A stretch of 64,000 nt of DNA, from positions 372,001 through 436,000 of the forward strand of contig NZ_RDFA01000004.1 of NCBI RefSeq assembly GCF_004118325.1. The letters are read 5' to 3'. The DNA is from Halorientalis pallida. GTDB lineage: Archaea; Halobacteriota; Halobacteria; Halobacteriales; Haloarculaceae. A program made the translations under genes and the position numbers. Position 1 is the stretch's first letter. Each line of letters starts with the position of its first letter. The notes beneath the pieces were generated by a model. That model was not told the DNA's origin and searched no databases. It worked only from the letters and a program-made list of their open reading frames with translations. Positions 8,199 through 21,300 of the stretch are shown here, one piece after another.

Positions 8199-11100
8199 GC
8201 GGCAAGGATCAGTCAGGACTGGGTACACACTACGAATTCTTCCCGAGCGTTCGGGCGGGGTATCGACCGAGCCAGCGGTACGGCACGGAACCACTGCAGC
8301 GGCCGGCCTTCGGCGTCGACCTCACTGTGGAGGGCAAACAGAAGGGCGGCGACTGGGAGGAAGCCGAGGACCAACCCTCGACTGACATCCGGCTGTACGG
8401 CCCGGGGGACGTGGCCGGCATCGACGAGCGACAGGTGGTCCGGGTCGAACCCGAACCGGACACGTCGACGATGCCGCCGAACTACTTCCCGCTCGTCGAG
8501 TTCGACCGGGCGGACCTGCCGTGGCTGTTCAGCCCCGAGCGGGCCAACCCGGACGACGACGCGAAGGTCCGGCCGTGGCTGGCCCTGGTCGTCGTCGAGA
8601 AGACGAACGAGGCCGTCAGCGTCGAGGCCGACGGCCGCAAGCCACTCCCCGCGCTGTCGGTGCCCCAGAACGAACTCCCGCCCGTCACGGAGGTCTGGGC
8701 GTGGGCCCACGTCCAGGTGACGGGCACGCTCACCGACGGGGAACTGAAGCGAGTGTTCACCGGCACGTCGGATCAGGCCGTCGCGCGACTGCTCTGTCCG
8801 CGCAACCTCGATCCGAACACGCGGTACGTCGCCGCCGTCGTCCCCACCTTCGAGCCGGGTCGACGCGTCGGTCTCGGCAAACAGCCCTACGAGAGCGACG
8901 CCGAGCAACCCACGGTCGAGCCCGCCTGGGACGCGAGCAAGGAGTCGACGACGACACTTCCGATCTACCACCAGTGGGAGTTCGCGACCGCCAACGAGGG
9001 CGACTTCGAGTCGCTGGCCCGGAAGCTGGAACCGCGCCAGCTCTCGGAGGCCGGCGTCGGCAAACGCGAGGTGGACCTGAGCGATCCCGGCCCGCCACAG
9101 CTCGAAGACAGAGACAGCACCTTCGAGGTCGGCGGCGCGTTGATGTCGCCGGGCCTCGACCAGCAACCCCTCGCGACGACGAAACGCGAGGCGATGCGGC
9201 GACTGCTGAACGATCCCGACAGCACCGACACCGACGGGACCGGGCGGTCGGAAGCGACCAGTAGCGACGGACAGTCGGAGGCAGAGAGCGACCCACAGGC
9301 CGACCTCCCCGTGATTGGCCCGTCGATCTACGGCCAGTGGTACCTTCCCGGTGACGCGGGCTGGGGGGTGGACGACGGGCGGCCGACGCCGCCGGACGTG
9401 CCGACGAGCGGCCCCTACGTCGACGCCTGGCTCCGCGAACTCAACGTCGATCCGCGCTGGCGAATCCCCGCCGGCTACGGGACGGAGGTGATTCAGGAGA
9501 ACCAGGAGCGACTGATGGAGGCCGCCTGGGAGAAGTTCGGCGACCTGGAACTGGCCAACGAACGGACCGGGCGGAGTCAGCTCGGCGACCTCGCCGGCTC
9601 GAACGTCCGCGACCGGTTCGAGCGGGCAGGCGATCACCTCGTCGGGGTCAGCAGTCGAGTCCGGGACATCGAACAACTCCACCGCGAGATCGTCGCCGCC
9701 GGCCGCCTCCGCGACGAGGGCGCGCTGGGCGGTCACGACCCGGACCCGGCCGTCGGAGAGGTGGTCGAACAGGGCGACGACGTCCGGGCGAAACTCGGCG
9801 AGCGACAGTTCGCGGACACACTCACGCGCCAGGGGAAACTCGCCGTGAGCGAGGAGACGAAGTCGATCACGTCGACACAGGGCAAGCGAAAACTGAACGA
9901 ACTGCGATTGGGCGCGAGCGGCGGGCCGATGCGTGGCGACGGCGCGGGCGCACTCGGTGCGGCCGGGGGCACACTCGCGGATCCCAGAGCGTTGAACCGG
10001 GCCGCGAAACTCGCCTCGCCGACCTTCCGGCGGCTCACTCGGTCGAAGGGGAAACTCGACAGGGGTGTATCGACGGACGCGAAGAAGGCGACCTTCACCG
10101 AGCGGATGGGCGAGTCGTTCAGTTTCGACACGGAGCGGAAACTCGGGGGTCGGTTCGCGCGGGTGAGCGACGAACTCCCCGAGCGGGAGGCATCGAGCGA
10201 GTCGAGTGCCCAGACAGCGACGGAGGCGGCCGAGTCGGCCGATACCGAGAACGCGAAACCGGCGTCGACGGACGGCGAGTCGACCGACTGGCGGCTCGGA
10301 TCGCAGGGGCAGGTGCTGTCGCTGTCGGAAGCCGTCGACGAACTCGACGGGAAGGCCGCGACGGTTCCCAAGGCACTGCTAGCCGTCGAGAGCGCGCGGG
10401 AACACTGCACCACGGCCCGCCAGCGACTCGACGACCTCGACTCGGCGCTGGCGGAGAACGAAGGGGAGTTCACGACGGACGCGGTCGCAGCGGTGACCGA
10501 GCGGCCGACCGTCGAGGACCACTGTGACGCGATCAAGCGCAACACGTTCGACACGCTGGACCGGCAGTTCCGGAAACTGCTGGCGGCCGACCCGGCGGCG
10601 CTCTCGCCGGAGTTCACGACGGAGTCGAAGACGACCGAGCTGGAGGGCATCCGCGAGGCCCACGGCCGACTCGCCGCCGCCGCGGAGCACGTCACCGACG
10701 CCATCACGTCGCAGTCGGACGAACTGGCGACCGTTCGCGGAAAGATCGACGCGGCGCTGGCGGCCATCGCCGACATCGAGGACGGGCTGGACGCCCTCGC
10801 GGGAGCGGTCGACAGCGGAATTCCGGCGGGCGCGACGCGGACGGCGACGACGGCAGCCGACACGTCGGCGGTGGCGGACGCGGCGGCCACGACCGAGCAG
10901 GTGGCGAGCCAGCCGATACCACTGGCGGAGACGAGTGCGGCAGTCGACCAGCAGGGGGTACTGGAGGAGTTCACGACGGTCCAGAAAGAGACCCTGCTCT
11001 CGGGGACCAGCCAGTATCCGGGGCTGCTGGACGCCGGGTCCTGGGCGAAACAGCGCGCGGCGTGGGACGTCCACCCGTCGATGACGGACCGGGAGGTGGA

Positions 11101-12304
11101 ACTCGGGCCGATCCTGGCCGCGCCGGAGTTCGAGCAACCGATGTACAGGTGGCTGAAGGCGCTCGACCAGCAGTACCTCCTGCCGGGCGTCGGGAAGATT
11201 CCGAAAGACACCGTCGGGGCGCTCCAGACCAACTCGGCGTTCGTCGAGTCGTTCATGTGCGGGCTGAACCACGAGATGGCCCGCGAACTCCAGTGGCGAC
11301 GGTACCCGACCGACCGGCGGGGCACCTACTTCCGCCAGTTCTGGAAGTACCTCGGGAGCGATCAGAAAGACGTCACGAAGCTCCACACCTGGGGCGACTC
11401 GGCGCTCGGGGAGAACCGCGCGGCGGGGGTCGAGGACGACCGGGTGGTCCTGCTGATCCGCGGCGACCTCCTGCGGGCATACCCGAACACCCGCATCTAC
11501 GCCGTGAAGGCCGTCAAAGAAGACAAAGACGAGGGCGACGACACCGAGTGGGACCGGGTACCCCTGCTCCCTTCGCTTCGGGCACAGGCGGTCGCGGAGA
11601 TCGAGGACGACGACGTCTCCGAGGACGAACGCATCCTGGGGGAGTACTCGAAGACGGAACTGAACCAGTCGGCCTGGGACCCCAAGGAACCGGTGTTCAG
11701 CGGCAAACTCGACCCCGATATCACCTTCTTCGGGTTCGACCTGACGACGACGGAAGCCGAGGGCGGCACCATCGCGGAAGGCACAGACGACGAGGACCTG
11801 GGGTGGTTCTTCGTCCTCGAAGAGCGGGTCGGGGAGACCCGCTTCGGCTACGACGTGGCGAGTCGCGGTGACTACGGGTCGAAACCGTACGGCATCGATT
11901 ACGGCCCCGAGGGCAACCGCTCGACGAACACGATGGGCGAGGACGCACACGGCGAGGGCGCCGAGAAGGGCTGGAACGGGCTCTCCTGGGGCCACCTCGT
12001 CGAGAGCGAAGAAGCCCTCGAAGGCAAGAAGTACGTGCGCGTGACCGAAGACGCGCCGGCGGGTGGGAGCGACCCGGCCTGGGCGGTCACCGAGGGCACG
12101 GAGTGGAACGAGGTGAACGACGACGAATGGCACCACGACGACGCGGCCGAGTGGGGGAAAAACTCGGCGCACATGGCACGCATCGCCTGGCAACTACCGG
12201 TTCGGATCTGCATCCACGGGGACGACATCCTCCCCGAAATGTCAGGGGGCAGCGGTCGCTACAGGATCGCCGCCGACCTGCCGGAGGTGACGCTCGATGA
12301 GTGA
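8195..12304 (+). CDS. conserved 1369-aa protein of the giant cassette, unknown function
   Basis: ATG overlaps the previous stop; GGAGG lies at 8184-8188. No signal peptide. The N-terminal block (residues 60-290: NYFPLVEFDRADLPW, RPWLALVVVE, EVWAWAHVQV, RLLCPRNLDPNTRYVAAVVP, IYHQWEFAT) and the C-terminal block (about 965-1200: YLLPGVGKIPKDTV, FMCGLNHEMARELQWRRYPT, VLLIRGDLLRAYPN, DITFFGFDLT, LGWFFVLEE) are the parts I recall from uncharacterised bacterial proteins. Between them is a long, charged, probably coiled-coil and disordered region (about 350-900) that looks like a haloarchaeal expansion. The order of conserved ends and loose middle suggests a structural or scaffold protein rather than an enzyme; no catalytic motif is visible. 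Co-translated with its neighbours. Confidence 0.8.
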   Translation: MSGKDQSGLGTHYEFFPSVRAGYRPSQRYGTEPLQRPAFGVDLTVEGKQKGGDWEEAEDQPSTDIRLYGPGDVAGIDERQVVRVEPEPDTSTMPPNYFPLVEFDRADLPWLFSPERANPDDDAKVRPWLALVVVEKTNEAVSVEADGRKPLPALSVPQNELPPVTEVWAWAHVQVTGTLTDGELKRVFTGTSDQAVARLLCPRNLDPNTRYVAAVVPTFEPGRRVGLGKQPYESDAEQPTVEPAWDASKESTTTLPIYHQWEFATANEGDFESLARKLEPRQLSEAGVGKREVDLSDPGPPQLEDRDSTFEVGGALMSPGLDQQPLATTKREAMRRLLNDPDSTDTDGTGRSEATSSDGQSEAESDPQADLPVIGPSIYGQWYLPGDAGWGVDDGRPTPPDVPTSGPYVDAWLRELNVDPRWRIPAGYGTEVIQENQERLMEAAWEKFGDLELANERTGRSQLGDLAGSNVRDRFERAGDHLVGVSSRVRDIEQLHREIVAAGRLRDEGALGGHDPDPAVGEVVEQGDDVRAKLGERQFADTLTRQGKLAVSEETKSITSTQGKRKLNELRLGASGGPMRGDGAGALGAAGGTLADPRALNRAAKLASPTFRRLTRSKGKLDRGVSTDAKKATFTERMGESFSFDTERKLGGRFARVSDELPEREASSESSAQTATEAAESADTENAKPASTDGESTDWRLGSQGQVLSLSEAVDELDGKAATVPKALLAVESAREHCTTARQRLDDLDSALAENEGEFTTDAVAAVTERPTVEDHCDAIKRNTFDTLDRQFRKLLAADPAALSPEFTTESKTTELEGIREAHGRLAAAAEHVTDAITSQSDELATVRGKIDAALAAIADIEDGLDALAGAVDSGIPAGATRTATTAADTSAVADAAATTEQVASQPIPLAETSAAVDQQGVLEEFTTVQKETLLSGTSQYPGLLDAGSWAKQRAAWDVHPSMTDREVELGPILAAPEFEQPMYRWLKALDQQYLLPGVGKIPKDTVGALQTNSAFVESFMCGLNHEMARELQWRRYPTDRRGTYFRQFWKYLGSDQKDVTKLHTWGDSALGENRAAGVEDDRVVLLIRGDLLRAYPNTRIYAVKAVKEDKDEGDDTEWDRVPLLPSLRAQAVAEIEDDDVSEDERILGEYSKTELNQSAWDPKEPVFSGKLDPDITFFGFDLTTTEAEGGTIAEGTDDEDLGWFFVLEERVGETRFGYDVASRGDYGSKPYGIDYGPEGNRSTNTMGEDAHGEGAEKGWNGLSWGHLVESEEALEGKKYVRVTEDAPAGGSDPAWAVTEGTEWNEVNDDEWHHDDAAEWGKNSAHMARIAWQLPVRICIHGDDILPEMSGGSGRYRIAADLPEVTLDE

Positions 12305-15300
12305 GGGACCCCGCGAGACGGTCGAACGACTCCGGACGGAACTCGGGCGGGCGCAGGCCGAGATCACGCGCGCGGCGGCGGTCCTCACTCTGCTGGAGAC
12401 TCGTGCGGACGGGGTTCGCCGCGGGAGCGACGCCGGAGACGCCGAACGGGTCACGACCGCGTTCGGTCGCTACCTGCGCGGCGAGGACCGGCCCGATACG
12501 CTCGCGTACCTGACCGGTAGCTACGTCGAGACGGAGGGCGGACACAGTTCGGCGCTGAAGGCTCCCCGCTCGCCGACGACCAGCGCGGTCGACGGGTTCG
12601 TCCGCGACCTGTGGACCTACGTCGAGGGTGGGGCCGTCGACCCCGGGACGTTGATCGACGACTTCGAGGGAGTGGTGACCGACGGCACGGCCGACGACTG
12701 CGAAGCGCTCGTCGCGCTCTTCGAACACGTCATCGCCGCGGCGCGTGGCTACCGCGACGACCGACAGACGAGACTGAACGGACCCGACGCCGACGGGCAG
12801 TCCGGCGGGCCCGGGAAACTTCAGGCCCTGCTGGACGGGCTGGACGACGACCTCGCGCCGTTCGCGGACGAGCCCGTCGCCTTGCTCCCGGTACGACTGG
12901 AGACGCGCTTCGTCTACCCCAACGACGACTCGCCCCGTGCGGACCAGTTGGCGGGGACGGCGGCGACCCTGCTCGATCACAACCGGACGGCCCCGGCCGA
13001 ACAGGAGTTACGAGTGCGGGTCTATCCCGACCAGATCCACGTGGACACCCACGAGGACGGACTCACGGTCCAGGAGGAACAGTGGGGACGGAACTTCTGG
13101 GCGCAGGTGTGGTTCGCCTGCCAGCCCCCGACCACGACCGTCCACAGCGTCGACGGCCAGCCCACGCAGGCCGCGGTCCACGACTACGCTCGTGAGAAGA
13201 TCCCCGCGGACCTGCGGCCGATGCTCGACGATCTGAGCGAGAACTGGCAGGGGCGGTTTTCTACCGAGTACGACGCCTTCTACCGCGACATCAAGGAGCG
13301 CGCCTGGAACCAGGTGGTCGAGCGGTTCGGCCGCGAGCGCGGCGCGTACGTCGTCCACGCCACGGCACCGAAGTCCCACGCGCAGGCGATGCTGACCGGC
13401 TACGCCGAGGGCGGGAACCCCTTCGACATCGCGGGCACGGTGTCGGGCCCGCCGACCACCGGGATAGACGACGGCATCGGGACCGACGACACCGGTTCGG
13501 ACGACAGAGTCCCGGCACTCGAATTCCCCGGGGTCGACCTCCGCCCCGGTTCGTGGTCACAGCCGCCCGTTGCGAGTCTGCTCCCCGACCGCTGGATCGC
13601 AGTCGGACGCTGGCGCGGTGTGGACGAGGGGGACGGTGACACCCGGACTGTCAGGGTGACCGGCGACGCCATCCAGCACCCGCTCCCGGTCGGGCCCAGT
13701 CCCGAACGGGTCGGCAGCGAGGCTCTCGAAGAGACGCCCGGCGACGCGCCGCCGGGGATGGAGTGGATGGCCGACTGGCCGGCCGCGAAGGGGGCCGGCA
13801 TGGGGCTGACCATCACCAGCGAGGACCTGAACGGGACCAACCCCGGCGAAGCGGTCTTCGAGGAACTGATCGTCGTCGGCGTCCGGGCGTCCCAGTCCGG
13901 TGACGCCGCCACCGACGCGCTCGAATCGCTGTTCGAGGCCCACCACTACACCGACGGGCTGGAACTGCTGGAGCGGGGGACGCCCTCGAACAACAGCGAG
14001 GCGGGCGACGCCGGCTACACGCCGAAAGACGAGCCGTCGGAGTCCGTCGCCGAAGAGTGTGGCCCCCTGCTCTCGGAGTTCGGTGACTTCAGTGACGGCG
14101 ACCTGCTCGCCCGCGCGCTCGGCATCGCCGCCTCCGGCGAGGGGATGGATCACGTCTTCGCCCACGTCGAGGGCGCGGACGGGCGCTCGCAGGCCGACGC
14201 TCGCCACATGAACTCGCTGCTGTGGTCGGGTACCATCGGCTACTCGCTGCGGAACCTGCTCGTCGACAACCGGTGGACCAACCGCGACAGCATCTGGGAG
14301 GGTCGGTCCGGCCCGGAGCAGGGGACAGCGAAGTCGTTCCCCCACCGGAACCCGGCGACGGAACTCGGGGAGACGCTCAAAGAGGTCGACGCCTGGCGGC
14401 GACACTTCGTCAGGTACGTCCGCGCGGGCGGCCCCTTCCCGCCGCTCCGTGTTGGGACCGTTCCATATGGGATCCTCCCGGCGCGGACGCTGCCCGACGA
14501 ACCGGGCGGGGGGTCCCCGGCGAGGAACGGGAAGTTGGCCGACAAGATCGGCCGGCGCGAACAGTTCGAGCCAGTCGACGATCAGGTCCGGACGCCCGAG
14601 GGGCAGTTCCGACTCGATACGAGCAAGGTCCAGCTCTCGGCGTCGGTGACGGGCGAGTCGTCCGGACCAGCGAAGGGGGGCGGGGCCGTCGACCCCACCG
14701 GCACCGGGGAGTCGGTCGATACGGGCGCGCCGGCCCCCGAGGAATCGGTGGAGACGGCCGCCGACGAGACCAGCACGACCACCGACACGACCGAGACGGC
14801 CGCCGAAGAAGCGACGACCGACACCGGCGAGACGGGAGCGACCACGGGCCCGTCGGTCGGCGAGGTGAGTGCGTCGGGCTACTCGGTGACGGTGCCCGAG
14901 AGTACGACGCAGATCGACCAGGACCTCTACGGGTCGAGTTTCGACCCGGCGACGCCGAGACGGGCGAAGACGATGCAGTCGGTCTCGACTGGCTTCAGGC
15001 TCCCCGACGGCGGGTCGGGCGTCGCGACGCGGACGCGCCAGCGAGCCTTCAGGACCGACGAGGAGTTCCCGGGGCGGCTGGCGAGCTGGCTCGGCAGGCT
15101 GACCGACGCCTGGGACGACGGCGCGGAGAACGTCGAGCGGGTCGGCGGTCCCTCGACCGGATCGGACGTGGTCGAGCGCATCCTCGGCCGGGAGGCCAAC
15201 GCCGACGACTTCGTGCGGGAGGTGCTGGAGGGGTACGACGCGCTCCTGACGGACCCGGACATCGACGAGGCGAGAGCCGAGAGCCTGACCGAGGAGACCA

Positions 15301-18300
15301 GGGAGCGGGTCCGGCAGATGCTGATCGACAACGACGTGCAGTCGCTCGATCCGCGGATCGCGTGGATGCATCCGCCGGTCCGGTCGCTGTTCGGCGAGGA
15401 CACCCGCGGCGAGCAGTTACAGTTGTCCGGCGACCGGCCGGTGTCGGACGTGACCGACGGTCGCGAGTCGGACTACCTGCGCTACCTCTACCACGAGCCA
15501 TTCGGCTTCCTCCGGAACATGGGACTCCCGGTCGGGCTGGACGCCATCTCGCTCGACCGAGAGCGGGTCAAGGAGATCACGGGCTGGGGCGACGAGATCG
15601 ACTCGCTGAGCGACCGCCAGCTGTTCATGCACGTCTGGCTGACGAACCCGGAACACGGGAAGTTCAGCGCGATCGCCGCCTACGCGGGCGATACACCGAT
15701 CACATACGAGGCGTCCAGCGAGGAAGCCAACGTCTACCGCGACAAGCGGTACAACCTCTACCGGACGGGGGGTGCGAGCCTGCAGAACACGCTGTTCAAG
15801 CAGCTCACCCGCTTTTCGGTCCTGCAGGGCTACGTCGGCGGCCGGATCCGTCTCGGGCTGAAGTGGGGCGACCTGGACCTGCCCAGCGACAACGCCTTCC
15901 TCTCGCCCGACCGCAACCCGAACGCCCGGTCGGCCGACGAGATCGAAGAGATCGAAGCAGAGACCGGGGAGGAGAACGTCGTCGCCCCCGACTACACCCA
16001 GCAACCGGTGCCGGACCCGTCGGTGGTCGACGGTGACACGAAGACCGTCTGGGAGTTCCTGGAGGAGTCGGTGCCGGCCGAACGGCTCGACCGATACGAC
16101 GACGACTACGGCGGTTCGTACGCGAACGAGCTCTTCCAGAGCTGTTCGCCCCGGTACGACGACCCGTCACTCGATCCCCGACTGCAGGAGATTCTGGACG
16201 CCGCGGCGTACCTCGAAAGCCGCGACACCGATGATCTGGGACGGCTGTTCACCGAGACGCTGGACCTGGCGAGTCACCGCCTCGACGCGTGGTGGACCTC
16301 GCTGGCGACGCGTCGCCTGTTCGAGCACCGCGAGACACGGGAGACAGACTTCTGCGACGGCGCGGAGTTCGCGTTCGTCGGCGATCAGTTCGAGCGCGGC
16401 GAGGACACCGAGGCGCTGCCCGAACCGGAACCAGAGTCCGAATCCGACACCGGAGACGGAGCGCAATCCAGCACCGGGACGCGGTTCGGCGTCGGCGGCA
16501 AGACCCGGTTCGGGGCCGTCGAGAACATGCAGTCGGTCTCGAAGCAGTTTGGGTCGTTCTCGTTCGGGGGCACCACGGGCGAGTCCGGCACGAGTGGCGA
16601 GGACGGTGACGACGCGGAGACCGACGGCGGGGAGACGTTCGAGCGGGCCGGCGGAGAGAGGAACGAGCCGGCGACGGACTCGCCGGTCACCTACGTCGGT
16701 GCGTACGGCTACGTCGAGGACCTGCGGTCGGACGCGCTGGCGGACGGGCTCGAACCGGAGCACTCGGAGTACATTCACGCCCCGTCGCCACAGCACGCGA
16801 CGACGGCGGCGGTCCTGCGGAGCGGCCGGACGAACCACACCGACGAGTCCGGGGACGGCGAGTTGGCCGAACTGCTCGACATCGACCTCTCGCCGGGGCG
16901 CGTCCGGGCGGCCCGGCAGGTGCTCGACGGCATCCGGCAGGGACAGATGCTCGGCGACCTGCTGGGCTACCGGTTCGAGCGCCGCCTGCTGGAGCGCAGC
17001 AAGTCGTACAACGAGGACAACGCCGGGACCATCGCGCTCCCGCGGTACAAGTTCACGCTCCGGCGGGCGTTCCCCGGCGTCGAGGGCCAACTCGACCACG
17101 GGGATGGTGAGGACGGCGACGAGCAGATCGAGGTCGGGACCGCGGCCGCCGCCAGCGACGTGCTCGACGGCTACCGGCTGTTCACGAAGTGGCAGGAGTA
17201 CGACGACGGCGAGAAAGACCGGTTCTTCCAGAATATTCCCTACGAAGGCGAGAATGCATCGACGCTCGCGGCGGCGACGACGAGCGCCGAACAGTCGGCG
17301 CTAGAGGGGATCCTCGAAGAGATCGCAGCCATCGTCGACGCCACCGCGGACCTGCTGATCGCGGAGAACGTCCACCAGCTGGGGAAGGGGAACTTCGCGC
17401 GGGCCGGCGGGGGCATCGACGACCTCGTGAAGGGGAAGCCGGTAGCCGATCCGGAAGTGGCCCAGACGCCACGGGACGACGTGGGCGTCACCCATCGACT
17501 GGGCGTCGCCTTCGGCGATCCGGCGAACGTGGGCGTGGCGACGACGTGGACGGCCGACTCGGGCGTCCTCGATCCCAACGGACTGCCGGGAGCGGGCGAC
17601 GAAGCCACGGGCCCTGACGTGTCGCTGACGTTGCAGACCCGTCCCGAGGCGGAGCCGAACCTGAACGACTGGCTCGACGACCTGTTGCCCGCGCCCGACC
17701 GGGTCTCCTGCCGGGCGGCTCTGGAGTGGGACGAGACCAGGGCGGCCGCCAGCGGGACCGTCGTGACGCCGACCAGCGAAGGGGTCGTCTCCATCGGGGA
17801 TCTGGACTTCCAGCCGGACCTCGTCGTCCTGGGACTCGCCCACGGCGTCCCGAAGGGCGGCGCGGCGGGGCCGGCGAGCCACTACGGCGTCACCAGCGGC
17901 GTCGCCGTGCGGACGGAGACGGGGGCCGACCAGTGTTCGACCAGCGTGGCGACCGATCTGACGGGCTCGGACGCGGGCGGGGTCGTCGACGAGGACCACG
18001 CGCTCCACGCCCACCTCCACGAAGACGACGGCGATCACGGGCTGCTCCGCGGTTCCGTCCGCTTCACCGACGACGGGTTCGACGTGGCCTTCGACGACGT
18101 GGCGACGCGTGGGCCCGCCGCGGAGGGGCTGGTCGTCACCTACCGCGCGTTCGCGCTGGAGAACGCCGACAACGTCGAGGTCGGTACGTTCACGACCGAC
18201 GCCGGGACCGGGAGCGACTCGATCTCGCTGGAAGTGGACGCCGACCAGGTGCGCCTGTTCGGGACCACGCTGGCGACCAAGACGGGCGGAACGGTCACCA

Positions 18301-21300
18301 CGACCGGCGCGGCCGGCTTCTCGGAGGGGATGGCCGTCGCCCGGGACGGCGTGACCCAGCACGCGGTCGGCACCAGTGTCGACCCGTCGAGCGGCGGTCA
18401 CGTCGCGGGCGCCCGCGACGACCGGACGCTCCACCTCCCGTTCGCGGCCGGCGGCTCGGTCGCCGGGACGACCAGCGTCGCGGTGACGGGGCTGGGCGAG
18501 TCGCTGGACCTGAACTATACCTCGACACACGCGGGCGCGGCGAGCGACGCCAGCCGCGTCGTGACCTACGTGGCACTCGGGAGCGACGACGCGCCGACGC
18601 CGGCAGTCGGGACCCTCGACGGGACCCGAACGGCGGGCGACACGGCGACGATCCGGACCGGATTCCGGCCCGGGCAGATCGAACTCGTCGCGCTCCCCGA
18701 CGCCGCCAGCGTCAACAGTGACGGCCCGGTGACGGTCGGTGGCCTCGCGACGGGCGTCGCCACAGGCGTTGGCGACCAGCAGGTGGTCGGCCACGTGGTC
18801 CGGGCCGACGGCGACGGGCCGGTCGGCGTCGGTGCCGAAACGGGTGGTGACGTCATCGAGTTCCCGGATCTCGCGGCCGATGGAACCGTCGCCGACGCCG
18901 ACACAGTTCGCGTGACGGGACTCTCCGAGACGGGCTTCACGATGACGTTCCCGACGGTGACCGACGGGGACCAGGTGATCGCCTGGCGGGCCTGGCCGGA
19001 GGAGCCCGCGTCGGTGACTCACGTCGCCGAGACCGGCGTCACCCTCTCGGAGCTGAACCTGTCGCCGCTAGACGCGACCTACCTCACCCAGCAGAACCAG
19101 AAAGCGGGCGCGTCACAGCTGGAGACCCGGATGGGCTACCATCTCGCCCGGAATCCACCGAGTCACAACCCGCCGGTGCCCGACACGGCCACTGTGACCC
19201 TGGAGTTCGACGCGACGGCCCCCGAGGCGAGCGGCGACGACCCGCTCTCTGTGGGTGCCTTCCTCGAAGTCGTCGCTGGCCTCCGCGAGGTGATCCAGGA
19301 GGGGCGACCGATGACCGGCGAGGATCTGGGCCACCCCAGTGAGACCGACGACGCGGGCTACACCGACTACTCGATCACGGAGTTGCGGGGCCGGGCCGAC
19401 ACGGCACAGGCGCGGCTGGCGGCCGTCCGGCGCGTCCTCGACGATCGAATCGGCCTGCTCGACCCCGCCGTGGCGGGCGCACGCTCGATCACCGAACAGG
19501 TCGACGCCCTGCACGACAGCGTCCGGACGTTCACCCGCGAGGTTCCCTTCGACGGGCTCGTGTCGGCGTCGAACGCTATTACAGAGTCGCTCGAGTCCGA
19601 TTCCGGCGCGCTGGTGACGGCGCTGGAAGACCTCAGAAGTCACCTCCCGGCCGGATCGACCGACCGCGAGGCCCGTGATCCCGACCTGGACGTCGCACCC
19701 GCCCCAGGCCAGGAGGTCGCTGGCGAGGGACTGCCACCGAACACCACGCTCTCGCTGTCGGTCTGGAGTACCTCGAACGCCGAGTGGTTCACGCGGTCGA
19801 CGCAGGTGGGGACCGACGGGGACGGCGAGTTCACCACGACGCTGGACTTCTCGGGCGTCAGGCCCGGCACCGGATTCGTCGCCGTCCTCGACGACGGGAC
19901 GAGCGTCGAGCGCGTCGTGGAGGGCGCGGTCCTTGTCCCCGAAGACGCGACGGAGGTCGACGCTGCGCCCGGGATGATCGTCCCCGGCGAGGCCGACGTG
20001 AACGGGGCGACTACGCTCGACGTGAGCGTCACCGAAGTCGGCGCGTCGTCACCGCTGGCGACCACGCAGGTCGATACCGACGCAGTCGGCCGGTTCTCGG
20101 TCACCGTCGACGCCAGCGGGCACGCGCCCTGGACCCTGTTCGCGGTCGAGGCGACCGACGGCGGGACGACGGTCTACGAGGGACTGGCCTCGGTCCGGGC
20201 CGACCCGGCGGGGGTCGTCGAAGACAGCAACTTGCTCTCGGCCCTGCTGTGGATCGACGCCCGGGCCGACGCGTTCGACCCCTTCGGTGACGGTGCAACG
20301 GCCGACCTCGACGCCGCAGTCGCCGACGAGACCGACTGGGGCGCGATCCGCGCCGAACTGACGACGCTCCGGGATCTGAACGGGAAGACCGGCGGCGGCG
20401 AAGACGGAACCCCGCCCCAGTCGACGATCGACGCGGTGGCGAAACTCGTGAGCGAGGGCGACGAGCCAGCGCTGGAGTCGCTGGACCAGACGGCGGTCGA
20501 CGCGGCGGTCGCCAGCGTCACGGCCGTCGTCGACGCGCTCGGTATCGCCGACTACTTCGACGTCACCGGACGGCCCGACCGCAGCGGCGGGACCGGCTTC
20601 TGGTCGGTCCGGGCGGCCATCGAGGACGAGGACGCCCAGGCCCGGCTCGCCTCTCTGCTCGACCAGCACACACGGGCCATCGAGGGCGACATAGCGGCGT
20701 TCGCGTTCGCACCCGAACTGGAGGCCCTCCTCGTCCGGGCGCGGCTGGGCGTCTATCCCGAGGGCGACGACGACGTGAAACGACTCGCGCGCACGCTCCG
20801 TGCGCTCGCGGACTTCTTGCCGACGGCCGTCGACGATCCCGCACTGGCGGCGCTCACGGACCCCGAGGCGTTCGTCCGGCACTTCCGGGCGCTACTGTAC
20901 GAACCCGACGCGCTCCCGACAGGGGCCGAACGGAGTACCTTCCTCTCGGATTTCCGGACGCTCGTCCGCCAGCCGGTCCTCGGCGGGATCGGCGGGATCG
21001 ACGAGGTCTTCGAGGTCGCGGGGCCCGAACCGCCGTTCTACAACCGCGACCGGCTCCTGCTGGACGTGCAGGGCAAGCAGCCGAGGTCGGGAGACGAGCG
21101 GGACCGCGAGAGAGAGCGGGACCTGGAACGGGAACGCGAGGAGTTCGTGCGGGACGTGACCGAGGCGGCCCGCGACGAGTTCGAACGGGAAGCGCTCGTC
21201 TGGAAAGACGGTCTTCGGGCGCTCGATCCGAAGGCGACACCGCCAGGGACGCCGGTGACCGACTGCCGGTTCCTGCTGGAGGGGTTCCGGCGGGCCGTCC

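Noticed and set aside
5850-8294. 814-codon minus-strand frame across the DUF6603-like gene
   Set aside because: Composition (Arg/Asp/Val/Gln) is typical of an antisense shadow; no signal, motif or promoter, and the sense frame has conserved blocks.
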